Source: Microbacterium sp. cf332 (lineage in GTDB: Bacteria; Actinomycetota; Actinomycetes; Actinomycetales; Microbacteriaceae). Taken from it: a DNA stretch of 64,000 nucleotides. Positions 22,852 through 34,448 of this stretch are shown here, one piece after another. The position numbers and the translations under genes are program-made. The notes beneath the pieces were generated by a model. It searched no databases, was not told the origin of the DNA, and saw nothing but the letters and a program-made list of their open reading frames with translations. Where the stretch lies: the NCBI RefSeq assembly GCF_900102175.1, contig NZ_FNKN01000003.1:186414-250413 (forward strand), in the 5' to 3' direction. Position 1 is the first letter of the stretch. Each line of letters opens with the position of its first letter.

Positions 22852-24024
22852 GTGCTGATTCCGATCTCGAACATCGCCAGAGACTACGCGTGGGGCAGCG
22901 AGACGCTCATCGCCGACCTGCAGGGACGCGAGCCCTCCGGGGCGCCGGAGGCCGAGATCTGGTTCGGCGACCACCCCGGGAGTCCGTCACGGGTCGACGA
23001 CGGGACCGGGCGCCCGCTCGACCGCGCGCTGCACGAAGCCGGGATCGCACCGCTGCCTTATCTCCTGAAGATCCTGGCGGCCGCGACGTCGCTGTCGATC
23101 CAGGCGCACCCCTCCCGCGCGCAGGCCGCGGTGGGCTTCGCACGCGAGGAGGATGCCGGCGTGCCGCGCGACGCCGCCGAGCGGCTGTACCGCGACGAGA
23201 ATCACAAGCCCGAGATCATCGTCGCGCTGTCGGAGAACTTCCGTGCCCTCGTCGGGCTGCGTCCCCTCGCCGAGACGCGCCGCCTCGTCGCGGGCCTGGG
23301 GGAGCGCGCCGGCGTCGCCGCCCTGGCCGCGGCGCTCGCGCCGACCGACGCGGAGGACGAGGCCGCGGCGCTCCGCCGCGTCATCGGATGGGCGCTGTCG
23401 GGGGAGGCGACCGAGGTCGTCGACGATCTGGCCGCCGCTCTGCGCGCCCTTGAGGATGCCGCGAGCGATGACTCCGGGTTCGCGGCGGAGCGGGCGGTCC
23501 TCCGCGACATCGCGGCGGAGTTCCCCGGCGACCCGGGTCTCGTGGTCGCGACGCTCATGAACCTCGTCCAGCTGCGTCGGGGCGAGGGGCTCTTCGCGCC
23601 GGCCGGCGTGCTGCACGCCTACCAGGACGGTCTCGGCATCGAGCTGATGGCGGCGAGCGACAACGTCCTGCGCGGCGGCCTGACACCCAAGCACGTCGAC
23701 GTGCCCGAGCTGCTGAGCATCGTGAGCACCGAGAGCGGTCCCGCCCCGATCGTCGAGCCCGTCGAGATCGCCCCCGGCGTCTTCGGCTACGACGTCGGCG
23801 TCCCGGATTTCCGACTGGTACGGGTCGACACGACGTTCGAGGCGGTCACCGAGATCGAACTCGAGGGCACCGCGATCGTGCTCGCCACGGTCGGCGACGT
23901 CGTGGTCGAGGCGGAGGGCGGGCGTGTCGAGCTCGTTCCCGGAACGGCAGCCGTGGTGTCGGCGGCGACCGTCGCGATCGGCGGTGCGGGCGAGGCGTTC
24001 GTCGCGCAGCCGGGCCGCGGCTGA
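22852..24024 (+). CDS. manA: Mannose-6-phosphate isomerase, class I
   Basis: Zinc enzyme interconverting mannose-6-phosphate and fructose-6-phosphate, feeding GDP-mannose for glycans and mannolipids. The 390-residue product begins IPISNIARDYAWGSETLI. It has the metal-site motifs LSIQAHPSRAQA and ENHKPEIIVAL, and the downstream LHAYQDGLGIELMAASDNVLRGG carrying the last metal His and the active-site Arg. Starts with GTG behind TAGGCT. In M. tuberculosis manA is close to whiB2, as here, but the phosphomannomutase gene found between them there is not in this window. Confidence 0.96.
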   Translation: MLIPISNIARDYAWGSETLIADLQGREPSGAPEAEIWFGDHPGSPSRVDDGTGRPLDRALHEAGIAPLPYLLKILAAATSLSIQAHPSRAQAAVGFAREEDAGVPRDAAERLYRDENHKPEIIVALSENFRALVGLRPLAETRRLVAGLGERAGVAALAAALAPTDAEDEAAALRRVIGWALSGEATEVVDDLAAALRALEDAASDDSGFAAERAVLRDIAAEFPGDPGLVVATLMNLVQLRRGEGLFAPAGVLHAYQDGLGIELMAASDNVLRGGLTPKHVDVPELLSIVSTESGPAPIVEPVEIAPGVFGYDVGVPDFRLVRVDTTFEAVTEIELEGTAIVLATVGDVVVEAEGGRVELVPGTAAVVSAATVAIGGAGEAFVAQPGRG

Positions 24025-24089
24025 GCTGCGACACGCCGATGCGTCGGCGCGAAGCTTAAACACCCGCTTGAGGGTTTACGATCCGCGAC

Positions 24090-24118
24090 TTGACCCGAGC
24101 GAATGACACAGGTGTAAT
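24090..24118 (+). promoter_or_regulatory. Candidate promoter of whiB2
   Basis: TTGACC (24090-24095) and TGTAAT (24113-24118) are separated by 17 bases, a good housekeeping-type promoter about 50 bases before the ATG. Just upstream, AAAC-A-CCC and GGG-TTT (24058-24077) form an imperfect inverted repeat that could be a regulator site. A short CGCCGA/TCGGCG hairpin (24034-24049) may end manA transcription. Confidence 0.45.
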
Positions 24119-24167
24119 TACTGAAGACACGCGGCTCGCGTGCCGGCCGGCGAGGAGGGGACACGAT

Positions 24168-24488
24168 ATGACGGCATACCGTTCGGGCGTTCCCGACAAC
24201 TGGTTCGTCGACCCGGTGAACCTGGGCGTGCCGGGTGTCCGGCGCGCCGAAGCCGACAGCGACGACAACGCTCTCGCGTGGCAGACCGATGCCCTGTGCG
24301 CCCAGACCGACCCTGAGGCGTTCTTCCCCGAGAAGGGCGGCTCGACCCGCGACGCCAAGCGCATCTGCACATCGTGCGACGTCCGTGGCGAATGCCTCGA
24401 CTACGCGCTGCAGAACGACGAGCGCTTCGGCATCTGGGGTGGTCTCAGCGAGCGCGAGCGCCGCAAGCTCAAGAGACGCGCGGTCTGA
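24168..24488 (+). CDS. whiB2: WhiB-family iron-sulfur regulator (WhiB2/WhmD-like)
   Basis: A 106-residue Wbl protein. The four cluster cysteines are Cys44, Cys67, Cys70 and Cys76 (C...CTSC...C), followed by the turn GIWGG (88-92) and the basic tail ERERRKLKRRAV. Wbl proteins bind a 4Fe-4S cluster and partner with the principal sigma factor; WhiB2/WhmD is tied to septation and cell division in mycobacteria. The 40-residue N-terminal extension and the neighbours (manA, DUF3499, zincin-like protein) match WhiB2. A strong AGGAGG lies ten bases before the ATG. Confidence 0.93.
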   Translation: MTAYRSGVPDNWFVDPVNLGVPGVRRAEADSDDNALAWQTDALCAQTDPEAFFPEKGGSTRDAKRICTSCDVRGECLDYALQNDERFGIWGGLSERERRKLKRRAV

Positions 24489-24610
24489 CCGCCCACCACC
24501 CGTGCCCCCGAGACGCGGGCGCGACGTGTGGTACCCGTCGACGGCGAAATAGGCGAACCGCGCACCCGCTGCCGGAGCTGTCCATCATCGCCGCCTAGGC
24601 TTGCTCCGTC

Positions 24611-27451
24611 ATGCCCGCCCGTGTTCACGCCCTCCTGGTCGTTCGTCCTGACGGACGCGCGCCGGCGGCCTTCCACCTCTCACGCACGCTCGCCGCGCTG
24701 CGCGAGCAGACGCGCGCCGTCGACGCGCTCACGATCGTCCTGTGCGGCGGCGACGAGCGCATCCGCGCGCTGGCCGAGGGGTCGGGGGCGGAGGCCGTGA
24801 TCACAGCGCCGACGCGCACCGGCTTCGCCGCCGCCCTCCGGCTGGCCTCGCGCCGGATCGACGGCGACGCCGTCTGGCTGCTGGCGCAGGACGTCGCTCC
24901 CGAGCCGGACGCGCTGCGCCGTCTCGCCGCCGCGCTCGAGACGGCACCGTCCGTCGCGGTGGCCGTGCCCAAGACCGTCGAGTGGGACGACCGCACCCGG
25001 ATCGTGTCGCTGGGGCGGTCGATGACGAGGCTCGGGGCCGCGGTCGGGCTCGCGGACGGAGAGCACGATCAGGGACAGCACGACGGCACGGACGATGTCC
25101 TCGGCGGAGACGTCCGCGGGGTGCTCGTGCACACCGCGGCCTGGCGGGAACTCGACGGTCTCGACACCGCGCTGGCGGGAGCCGACGAGGGACTCGATCT
25201 CGGCGTGCGCGTCCGCCTGGCGGGCGGGCGAGTCGTGCTCGCACCGGGCGCACGGATCGCCGTCGCGCACGACGGCGTCGCCGGCGCACCCGCTCCGCGC
25301 ACCACGGGAGCGCGGGCCCGGGCCACACACGCGGCCCGGGTCGCGCAGCTCCACCGCCGCCTCGTGTACGCGGCTCCGCCTCTCGTCGTCCTGCACTGGC
25401 TGACACTGCTGCCCCTCGCGCTCTGGCGCAGCATCCTCGATCTGGTGGGCAAGCGTCCGTCACGCATCGGCCCCGAATGGACCGCGGCCCTCACCGTGCT
25501 CTTCCGCGTCGGTGCCGTCGCGCGTGCTCGCAGCCGCATCGCCCGGCACCGCCGCGCATCGTGGGCCCAGCTCGCCCCGCTGCGCGTGGGCACGCGAATC
25601 ATGCGGCAGCGCCTCATCGAGGACGAGCCCGCCGGTACCGGCCCTCGGCGCACCGAGCTCGGCTTCTTCTCGGGCGGCGGCGCGTGGGCGGTGCTCGCGG
25701 CGCTCGTGGTCTCGGTCGCCTCCCTCCCCGCCGCGCTGAGCTGGCCCTCGATCGGCGGTGGCGGGCTGGCGCCCCTCGCCGCCAACGCGGCGCAGGCCTG
25801 GACCGAGGCGACCGGAGCGCAGCGCCCCCTCGGCTGGGACGCCGTCGGCCCCGCTGATCCGTTCAGCGCGGTGCTCGCCGTGCTCGCGACGTTCTCGCCG
25901 GCCGACCCGTCGCGCGCCGTCGTCGTCCTGTGGCTGCTCGCACTGCCGCTGGCGGTCCTCGGCGGATGGTTCGCGGCGACACGGGTGACCGAGCGGCCGG
26001 TGCTGCGCATCGTGGGTGCGACGGCGTGGGCCCTCGCGCCGATGTTCCTCATCGCCTGGGGCGACGGACGGCCGGCGGCCGTCATCGTCCATCTCCTGCT
26101 GCCCTGGCTGGCCTTCACGGCGGCGGCGGCGCACCGGTCGTGGGGGAACGCGGGCACGGCCTCGATCCTGCTCGCCGCGGTGCTCGCCTGCTCTCCCGTG
26201 CTGTCGGCGCCGGTCGTGGTCCTCTGGCTGTTCGCGGTCGCGCTGTCGATGGTGCTGCGCGGCCGGCGGGCGGCGTTCCGGTGGATCTGGGTCCTCGTGC
26301 CGTCGCTCGCCCTCTCGGCTCCGCTGGTCGTCGCACGGTTGCAGGCCGGTGACCCGTGGTCGCTGCTCGCCGATCCGAGCCTGCCCTGGTCGGGTCCGCG
26401 GTTCCCCGACGACGTCATGGGACGCGTTCTCCTCGCCGCCGGGTTCCCGGCCGACGCCGGCTGGGAGGCGTTCACCGGTGCCGCCGGACCGCTGTGGTGG
26501 CTCCTGCTCTTCACGGCCCCGGTCCTCGCCCTGTCGCTCGCCGCCGCGTCCTCTCCGCGACGTCTCGCGGGGATCGTGCTCCTCGCAGTGGCGGGTCTCG
26601 GCACGGTGACCGCGTTCGCGGCAGCGGGCGTCGCCGTCGCGGTCGACGGCACGACCCCGATCACGCTCTGGCCCGGAACCGCGCTCAGCCTCGCCTGGAT
26701 CGGGGTGGCGGGAGCGGCGCTGCTGACGCTCGACAGTGTGGTGACCATCCGTGCCGTCCGCACGGTCGCAGCGTCCGTGGCGGTCGCGGGGCTCGTGGCG
26801 GCCGCCGCTCCCGTGCTGACCGCGCAGGCGCGGGACGCCTCGCTGATCGGACGCGGTGACAGCAGCACACTGCCCGCGTTCGTGGCGGCCGAGGGCGCAG
26901 GCACGCCCGGCCTCGGCACGATCGTGCTGACTCCGACCGACGACGGTGTCGCGGTCGACGTCGTCTGGGGCGGCAGTGCCACGCTCGGCGGTCAGTCGAC
27001 GCTCGTCACCACGCGGACCGAGCTCTCGGCGGGTGACAGCGAGGTGGCACAGGTCGCTGCCGACCTCGTCGCGGACACCGCGAACGACGTCGTCGCCGAG
27101 CTGCGTGACCAGGGTGTCGCCTTCATCCTCCTCGCGCCGGGTGGCGATGCGGAGTCGGCCACCGCGCGCGCGACGCGGCTCGCCGCGGCGACGGCCCTCG
27201 ATGGGCGCGACGGCCTCGACGCCGTCGGGTCCACCGACAAGGGGGAGCTGTGGCGCCTCTCCGGCGACGTCGCGCCCCGCGACCAGGCGCCCGCCTCGGC
27301 GCGCGCGGTCGCCGCCACCGCTTGGACCGGCATCGCCGTCGTCTTCGCCATAGCTCTGCTGCTGGCCCTCCCGACCCGGAGCAGCCGCTCGGCGTCGCGA
27401 GCCGTGCCGCGCGTCGTCGGCACGCGCCCGCTCCGAAGGAGGGACCGTTGA
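24611..27451 (+). CDS. Large glycosyltransferase-membrane fusion protein
   Basis: 946 residues. Residues ~1-230 look like a GT2 domain: VHALLVVRPDGRAPAAFHLS at the start, then WLLAQDVAPEPDALRRLAAA where a DXD would be expected (only AQDVAPEPD is seen). A basic linker follows, then about 12-14 membrane helices from residue ~350 and a soluble extracytoplasmic tail before a last helix near the C-terminus. Conserved next to whiB2 and a DUF5719 gene in Actinobacteria; its substrate is unknown. TAGGCT ends nine bases before the ATG. The stop overlaps the TTG start of the next gene. Confidence 0.8.
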   Translation: MPARVHALLVVRPDGRAPAAFHLSRTLAALREQTRAVDALTIVLCGGDERIRALAEGSGAEAVITAPTRTGFAAALRLASRRIDGDAVWLLAQDVAPEPDALRRLAAALETAPSVAVAVPKTVEWDDRTRIVSLGRSMTRLGAAVGLADGEHDQGQHDGTDDVLGGDVRGVLVHTAAWRELDGLDTALAGADEGLDLGVRVRLAGGRVVLAPGARIAVAHDGVAGAPAPRTTGARARATHAARVAQLHRRLVYAAPPLVVLHWLTLLPLALWRSILDLVGKRPSRIGPEWTAALTVLFRVGAVARARSRIARHRRASWAQLAPLRVGTRIMRQRLIEDEPAGTGPRRTELGFFSGGGAWAVLAALVVSVASLPAALSWPSIGGGGLAPLAANAAQAWTEATGAQRPLGWDAVGPADPFSAVLAVLATFSPADPSRAVVVLWLLALPLAVLGGWFAATRVTERPVLRIVGATAWALAPMFLIAWGDGRPAAVIVHLLLPWLAFTAAAAHRSWGNAGTASILLAAVLACSPVLSAPVVVLWLFAVALSMVLRGRRAAFRWIWVLVPSLALSAPLVVARLQAGDPWSLLADPSLPWSGPRFPDDVMGRVLLAAGFPADAGWEAFTGAAGPLWWLLLFTAPVLALSLAAASSPRRLAGIVLLAVAGLGTVTAFAAAGVAVAVDGTTPITLWPGTALSLAWIGVAGAALLTLDSVVTIRAVRTVAASVAVAGLVAAAAPVLTAQARDASLIGRGDSSTLPAFVAAEGAGTPGLGTIVLTPTDDGVAVDVVWGGSATLGGQSTLVTTRTELSAGDSEVAQVAADLVADTANDVVAELRDQGVAFILLAPGGDAESATARATRLAAATALDGRDGLDAVGSTDKGELWRLSGDVAPRDQAPASARAVAATAWTGIAVVFAIALLLALPTRSSRSASRAVPRVVGTRPLRRRDR

Positions 27452-28839
27452 CCACGCGAACCTCGACCATCACCCGTGTCGCCGTGGGCGTCGTGAGCGC
27501 CGTCATCGTCGGCGGCGGTGTCGCCGCCGCCGCTCTGGCGCCCTGGCCGACCCTTTCGCGCGACCCCGTGTCGCTCGACGTCGTGCCCGAGGCGGCACGA
27601 TCCGTCGCCGCCTGCGACGGGCCGCTCCTCGCGCTCGGCCGGGACGCTGCGGCCGCCGGTGCGATCACCGAGGCGGCGGCAGCGAACGTCGTCGCGGCCG
27701 CGGATGGGGTGGAGCCCGCCGAGTCCGCGCTCGCCACGCCGGACCGGGCGGACGAGGGAGCGGCTCCCGCCGCGTTCTCCGCCGATCCCGCGGGCGGCGT
27801 GCCGACCGATCTCGCCGCGGCGTCCGCGTCCACCCTCGACGCCGACGACCTTCGCGGGCTCGCGGTGTCGGCGTGCTCCCGTCCCTCGATGGAGTCGTGG
27901 CTCGTGGGCGGGTCGGCTGCGACCGGCGCGAGCGACCTCGTCCTGCTCACCAACCCGGGGGATGTCGCGGCGACGGTCGATCTGCGCGTGTTCGGCACCG
28001 ACGGTGCGCAGGACCCGGTGGCCGGCCAGGACATCGTGGTGGCGGCGCGATCGCAGCGCGCCATCCCGCTCGCCGCACTGCAGCGCGGCGAGGAGACCCC
28101 CGTCGTCCAGGTGACCTCGGACGGTGCCCCCGTGCGGGCCTCGCTCCAGTCGACCCTCACGCGAACGCTGATCGCGGGAGGAGTCGACCAGATCGGCGCG
28201 AGCGCGCTGCCCTCTGCCGTTCAGGTGATCCCCGCGGTCGACGTCACCGTCGCGCCCGACTCGGGGGTCTCTGCGGGCGGACTGTCGGTACGGCTCATGG
28301 CGACCGCGGGCGACACGATCGCGGCGGTCACCGTCCGCTCCGTCGCCGACGGGAGCGTGGTCTCGCAACAGGAGGGCATCGAGCTCACCGACGGGAGCCC
28401 GCTCGAGCTCGAGGTGACTGGGATGCCCGTCGGCGACTACACCGTGACCGCGACGGCCGGGAGCCCGCTCGTCGCCGCGGCGTGGACGTCGACCGACCTC
28501 GCTGGGCCCGCCGACTTCGCGTGGGCGGTCGCGGCGCCGCTCGTCGAGGCGCCGACCCTCGTCGCGGTCGCACCGGCGCCCGGCCCGACCCTGACGCTCA
28601 CGGCGGAACGCGACACCGTGGCGACGGTGACGGCGCTCGACGGCGGGGCCGCGCGCACGGTCGAGCTCGCGGCAGGACAGTCGCGCACGCTCGACGCGAC
28701 GGCGGGGACCGTCTACCGGATCGACCCCGGCGAGGGCGGCATCCGCGGCTCGGTCGGTTTCTCGGCCACCGGCCTGCTGGGGACCTACCCCGTGACCGGG
28801 TCGGCCTCGGCGGCCGCCGAGCTCACCGTCTACCCATGA
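27448..28839 (+). CDS. DUF5719 family secreted or membrane-anchored protein
   Basis: 463 residues with one N-terminal hydrophobic helix (VAVGVVSAVIVGGGVAAAALA) and a large extracytoplasmic part built of beta strands, including SWLVGGSAATGASDLVLLTN and PGDVAATVDLRVFG, which is the conserved DUF5719 centre. The TTG start is chosen because AGGAGGG lies four bases upstream and TTGA overlaps the stop of the glycosyltransferase fusion; GTG 27478 is the next choice. The coupling implies the two products work together outside the membrane. The function is unknown. Confidence 0.82.
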   Translation: MTTRTSTITRVAVGVVSAVIVGGGVAAAALAPWPTLSRDPVSLDVVPEAARSVAACDGPLLALGRDAAAAGAITEAAAANVVAAADGVEPAESALATPDRADEGAAPAAFSADPAGGVPTDLAAASASTLDADDLRGLAVSACSRPSMESWLVGGSAATGASDLVLLTNPGDVAATVDLRVFGTDGAQDPVAGQDIVVAARSQRAIPLAALQRGEETPVVQVTSDGAPVRASLQSTLTRTLIAGGVDQIGASALPSAVQVIPAVDVTVAPDSGVSAGGLSVRLMATAGDTIAAVTVRSVADGSVVSQQEGIELTDGSPLELEVTGMPVGDYTVTATAGSPLVAAAWTSTDLAGPADFAWAVAAPLVEAPTLVAVAPAPGPTLTLTAERDTVATVTALDGGAARTVELAAGQSRTLDATAGTVYRIDPGEGGIRGSVGFSATGLLGTYPVTGSASAAAELTVYP

Positions 28840-28892
28840 TCAGCATCACCCGGCGGTAGGGAGCGCGGCGCGCGCACCCCGCCCGCACGGGC

Positions 28893-29333
28893 TCACAGGA
28901 ATCGGAACCGGTCGGGGCCGAGGTCCCACGGGTCGCGGTCGAGGTACTCGGCGGCGGCACGGAAGACGCAGCTCTCGACCATCATCCGCCGGTGGAGGTC
29001 GTCGTTGCGGTGGAGCCGGTTCAGGCGCTCGATCGGCAGCCGGTACAGCACGATGCGCTTCTCCTCGGCGAACACGCGCCAGCGCGGGATGCCGTCGTCG
29101 TCGCTCGCCATCGGCATGCCGGCGACCTCGAACCGCACCTCGCGCAGCTCGGGCCAGGCGCTGCGCAGGAACTCCGCGGCGGTCCCGACCGAGAGATCGA
29201 ACCGCTCCGACCGGGTCTCGAGCGGGGGCAAGGGCGGCCGGACGACAGGGCTCCGATCGTCGCGACCGTGACGGCCATGCCGCGACGGTCGATTCCGCCG
29301 CGGCGGGACGGGTCGGGAACGACGCCGGATCAT
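28893..29333 (-). CDS. Zincin-like metallopeptidase-family protein with degenerate active site
   Basis: 146 residues. Basic, disordered N-terminus, then a small alpha/beta domain with FAEEKRIVLYRLPIERL and a C-terminal helix RRMMVESCVFRAAAEYLDRD. In true family members this helix carries HExxH; here the position reads VESCVF, so no zinc site can form. The same loss is common in actinobacterial members next to whiB2 and DUF3499. A catalytic role is unlikely; structural or regulatory use is inference. TAGGAT ends six bases before the ATG (leaderless pattern); AGGA could also act as a ribosome site. Confidence 0.75.
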   Translation of the reverse strand: MIRRRSRPVPPRRNRPSRHGRHGRDDRSPVVRPPLPPLETRSERFDLSVGTAAEFLRSAWPELREVRFEVAGMPMASDDDGIPRWRVFAEEKRIVLYRLPIERLNRLHRNDDLHRRMMVESCVFRAAAEYLDRDPWDLGPDRFRFL

Positions 29334-29400
29334 GAGGCCATCCTATGGGCCCGTCGCGGCGACGTCGGCGCGGCATCCGACCGGCGGATGCGGGTGGGGT

Positions 29401-29406
29401 TAGCGT
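29401..29406 (+). promoter_or_regulatory. Candidate -10 (TAGCGT) for leaderless DUF3499 gene
   Basis: TAGCGT ends seven bases before the ATG, which supports ATG 29414 as the start rather than GTG 29399. Confidence 0.45.
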
Positions 29407-29413
29407 GGGTGCG

Positions 29414-29620
29414 ATGCGCGAGAGACTGTGTTCGAAGGTGGGCTGCGCCCGCGAGGCCGTGACGACCCTGACCTTCGACTACGGCGACCAGATGGCCGCG
29501 CTCGGTCCGCTCGGCGGCGGCACCGACCCGCATGCCCACGATCTCTGCGCCATCCACACGGAGCGTCTCTCCGTGCCGAAGGGATGGGTCGTCATACGTC
29601 ACGAGACCCTGCGGGTCTGA
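29414..29620 (+). CDS. DUF3499 small protein
   Basis: 68 residues, too short for most methods but clearly conserved. LCSKVGCAREAVTTLTFDY carries a Cys pair, and HAHDLCAIHTERLSVPKGW adds Cys and His, so a zinc-ribbon-like site is likely. Actinobacteria keep this gene near whiB2 (Rv3258c in M. tuberculosis). The function is unknown. The last 29 bases overlap the convergent RDD gene. Confidence 0.9.
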   Translation: MRERLCSKVGCAREAVTTLTFDYGDQMAALGPLGGGTDPHAHDLCAIHTERLSVPKGWVVIRHETLRV

Positions 29621-30452
29621 CGGGGAAGCCGCGGGGCGTCTCGTCGGCGCGTCCGACCAATGCCCGCGCGCGTTCGTCGACGCGCACGATGGCGGTGTAC
29701 TCGCGGTCTCGACGGACGGCGACGACCGCGCGAACCAGCGTCTCCGGATCGACCGGCGGCAGGGGCGAGACGTAGGGCGCTACCTCGGCGGCGACGGTCG
29801 CCGCGGCGCGTGAACGCGCGCCGGGATCCATCGTCCCGGCCGAGCGTGCGAAACGGGTGGCGCGTCGCGCGATCCGATCGGGCAGGCGGGCGACGTCCGC
29901 CACCCGCGACCATTCCTCCAGGCCCGCAGGGACGGGACCCGCGGGCTCGGGCAGACCCGGCGCCCGGGTGCGTTCGCAGTAGGTACCCGCCACCATGTCG
30001 CCCAGGCGCGTCGAGCGCGGAGTGAACGCGGCGACCACCCCCGCGAGGGCACCGAAAGTGAACCAGATCTCGAGCACGCCGACCAGGGCACGGACGAACG
30101 CCTGTCGGAATCCGGTGGCGCCGCCGTCGGTCCGCACGATGCGGCCGCCGACCGCGAGCTTGCCCAGGCTGCGACCGCGCGTGACGGTCTCCACCGCGGT
30201 CGGGATGACGACGAGCACGAGCACGAGGGCCGCGACGACGAGGATCGGCGACAGTGCCTCGATCCTCAGGCCGCCCACGATGAGGCTCGAGACGAGGAAG
30301 AACAGGACGAGGAGGGCGACGCCGCACACCACGTCGATCAGCACGCCGAGGGCCCGCAGGAAGAAGCCGAGGGGCTGGACGTCCAGCGCGACCGCCTCGC
30401 CCGTCAGGATCTCGTCCTGCCGGATCTGCACCGGGGGTGCGGGCGTCGTCAT
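29592..30452 (-). CDS. RDD family membrane protein
   Basis: 286 residues. Three helices (about residues 26-50, 55-80 and 123-148) with the RDD signature PLGFFLRALGVLIDVVCG and the second conserved block RGRSLGKLAVGGRIVRTDGG, then a soluble C-terminal domain unique to this subgroup. Often found beside SpoIIM-like, MoxR and DUF58 genes; the role is probably envelope transport or stress but is not established. It starts 16 bases from the divergent SpoIIM gene with no Shine-Dalgarno sequence; TTAACT lies six bases before its ATG. Confidence 0.88.
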   Translation of the reverse strand: MTTPAPPVQIRQDEILTGEAVALDVQPLGFFLRALGVLIDVVCGVALLVLFFLVSSLIVGGLRIEALSPILVVAALVLVLVVIPTAVETVTRGRSLGKLAVGGRIVRTDGGATGFRQAFVRALVGVLEIWFTFGALAGVVAAFTPRSTRLGDMVAGTYCERTRAPGLPEPAGPVPAGLEEWSRVADVARLPDRIARRATRFARSAGTMDPGARSRAAATVAAEVAPYVSPLPPVDPETLVRAVVAVRRDREYTAIVRVDERARALVGRADETPRGFPVRPAGSRDV

Positions 30453-30468
30453 GGGTACAGTTAAGCAA
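30453..30468. promoter_or_regulatory. 16-base divergent gap with two overlapping leaderless -10 signals
   Basis: On the plus strand TACAGT (30456-30461) ends seven bases before the SpoIIM ATG. On the minus strand TTAACT (30464-30459) ends six bases before the RDD ATG. The two hexamers overlap, so both promoters reach into the opposite gene. Confidence 0.5.
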
Positions 30469-31464
30469 ATGGACCTCGACGCCCTGGTCGCCGCGCGTCG
30501 CGCCGAATGGGATCGGCTCGACGTTCTGGCGCGTGCTCGGCGCCTCTCCAGTGAGGACGTCGACGAGCTCGTCACCCGCTACCGCGCCGCCTCGGCCGAC
30601 CTGTCCGACATCAAGACATCCGCCGGTCGGAGCCCCGAGGGCGACCGCCTGTCCATGACGCTCTCGCGGGCGCGGCTGCGGCTGACGGGGGCGCCCGAGA
30701 ACGTACTGCGACACCTGCCGCGTTTCTTCCTCCGCCAGCTGCCGGCAGCACTGTACCGAGTGCGCTGGACGACGCTCGGGGTCGCGACCGCATTCCTGGC
30801 CGTCGCCGCGCTCGTCGCCTTCTGGGTCTCGGGCGATCCGGCGGCAGTGGCTTCGCTCGGCTCGCAGGCGCAGCTCGAACAGTACGCCGAGAACGACTTC
30901 ACGGCCTACTACAGCGAGAACCCGGCGGCGGTGTTCGCGGGCACCGTGTGGACGAACAACGCGTGGATCGCGGCGCAGTGCGTGCTGTTCGGCATCACCG
31001 GGCTGTGGCCCGTGATGGTGCTGATGCAGAACGCCGTGAGCATCGGGCAGGCGGCGGCCATCCTCATCTCGTTCGACCGCGGGGACGTCTTCCTGCTGCA
31101 CATCGCCCCGCACGGCCTGCTCGAGCTGACGTGCATCTTCGTCGCGGGGGCGACAGGCCTGCACATCTTCTGGGCGTGGATCGCGCCGGGGCCTCGCGGC
31201 CGTGGCGAGGCTCTCGCCGCAGCCGGCCGCTCGCTCGCGACCGTGGCGATCGGGCTCGTCCTCGCTCTCGCCCTCGCCGGCGTCGTCGAAGGCTTCGTCA
31301 CCGCGCAGCCGTGGCCGTGGCCGGTCAAGATCGGCATCGGCGCACTCGCACTCGGTGTCTTCCTGGCGTACATGCTGGGCCTCGGCCGGATCGCTTCGCG
31401 AGAGGGCGAGACGGGCGACCTGACCGAATACGAGGCCGGAACGCCGCGGCTCGTCGTCGGATGA
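30469..31464 (+). CDS. SpoIIM-like (stage II sporulation protein M) membrane protein
   Basis: 331 residues. A soluble helical N-terminus (RAEWDRLDVLARARRLSSED) precedes about six membrane helices. The DUF95 signature is AAVFAGTVWTNNAWIAAQCV and LHIAPHGLLELTCIFVAG. The organism shows no sign of sporulation; in Actinobacteria the protein accompanies RDD, MoxR and DUF58. Directly followed by furA with a 57-base gap. Transcription is probably leaderless. Confidence 0.9.
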   Translation: MDLDALVAARRAEWDRLDVLARARRLSSEDVDELVTRYRAASADLSDIKTSAGRSPEGDRLSMTLSRARLRLTGAPENVLRHLPRFFLRQLPAALYRVRWTTLGVATAFLAVAALVAFWVSGDPAAVASLGSQAQLEQYAENDFTAYYSENPAAVFAGTVWTNNAWIAAQCVLFGITGLWPVMVLMQNAVSIGQAAAILISFDRGDVFLLHIAPHGLLELTCIFVAGATGLHIFWAWIAPGPRGRGEALAAAGRSLATVAIGLVLALALAGVVEGFVTAQPWPWPVKIGIGALALGVFLAYMLGLGRIASREGETGDLTEYEAGTPRLVVG

Positions 31465-31486
31465 CGATGGCGCGAAACGGCCTAGA

Positions 31487-34343
<2,857 letters not shown>

Positions 34344-34359
34344 GTCGCATCCCGCCGAA

Positions 34360-34386
34360 GGCCCGTCCCGCATCCCGGGGCGGGCC
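34360..34386 (+). terminator. katG terminator hairpin
   Basis: GGCCCGTCCC and GGGGCGGGCC form a ten-pair stem (one G-T pair) with a seven-base loop, 17 bases after the katG stop. Confidence 0.65.
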
Positions 34387-34448
34387 CTCCGCGTACCCGT
34401 TTCACCAGGTGAGCGGGTGCTGAGCCCGGTGGGACGGCAGCGCGGGTC

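Noticed and set aside
30469..31464. SpoIIM-like protein as a sign of sporulation
   Set aside because: DUF95 proteins are widespread in non-sporulating Actinobacteria next to RDD and MoxR genes.
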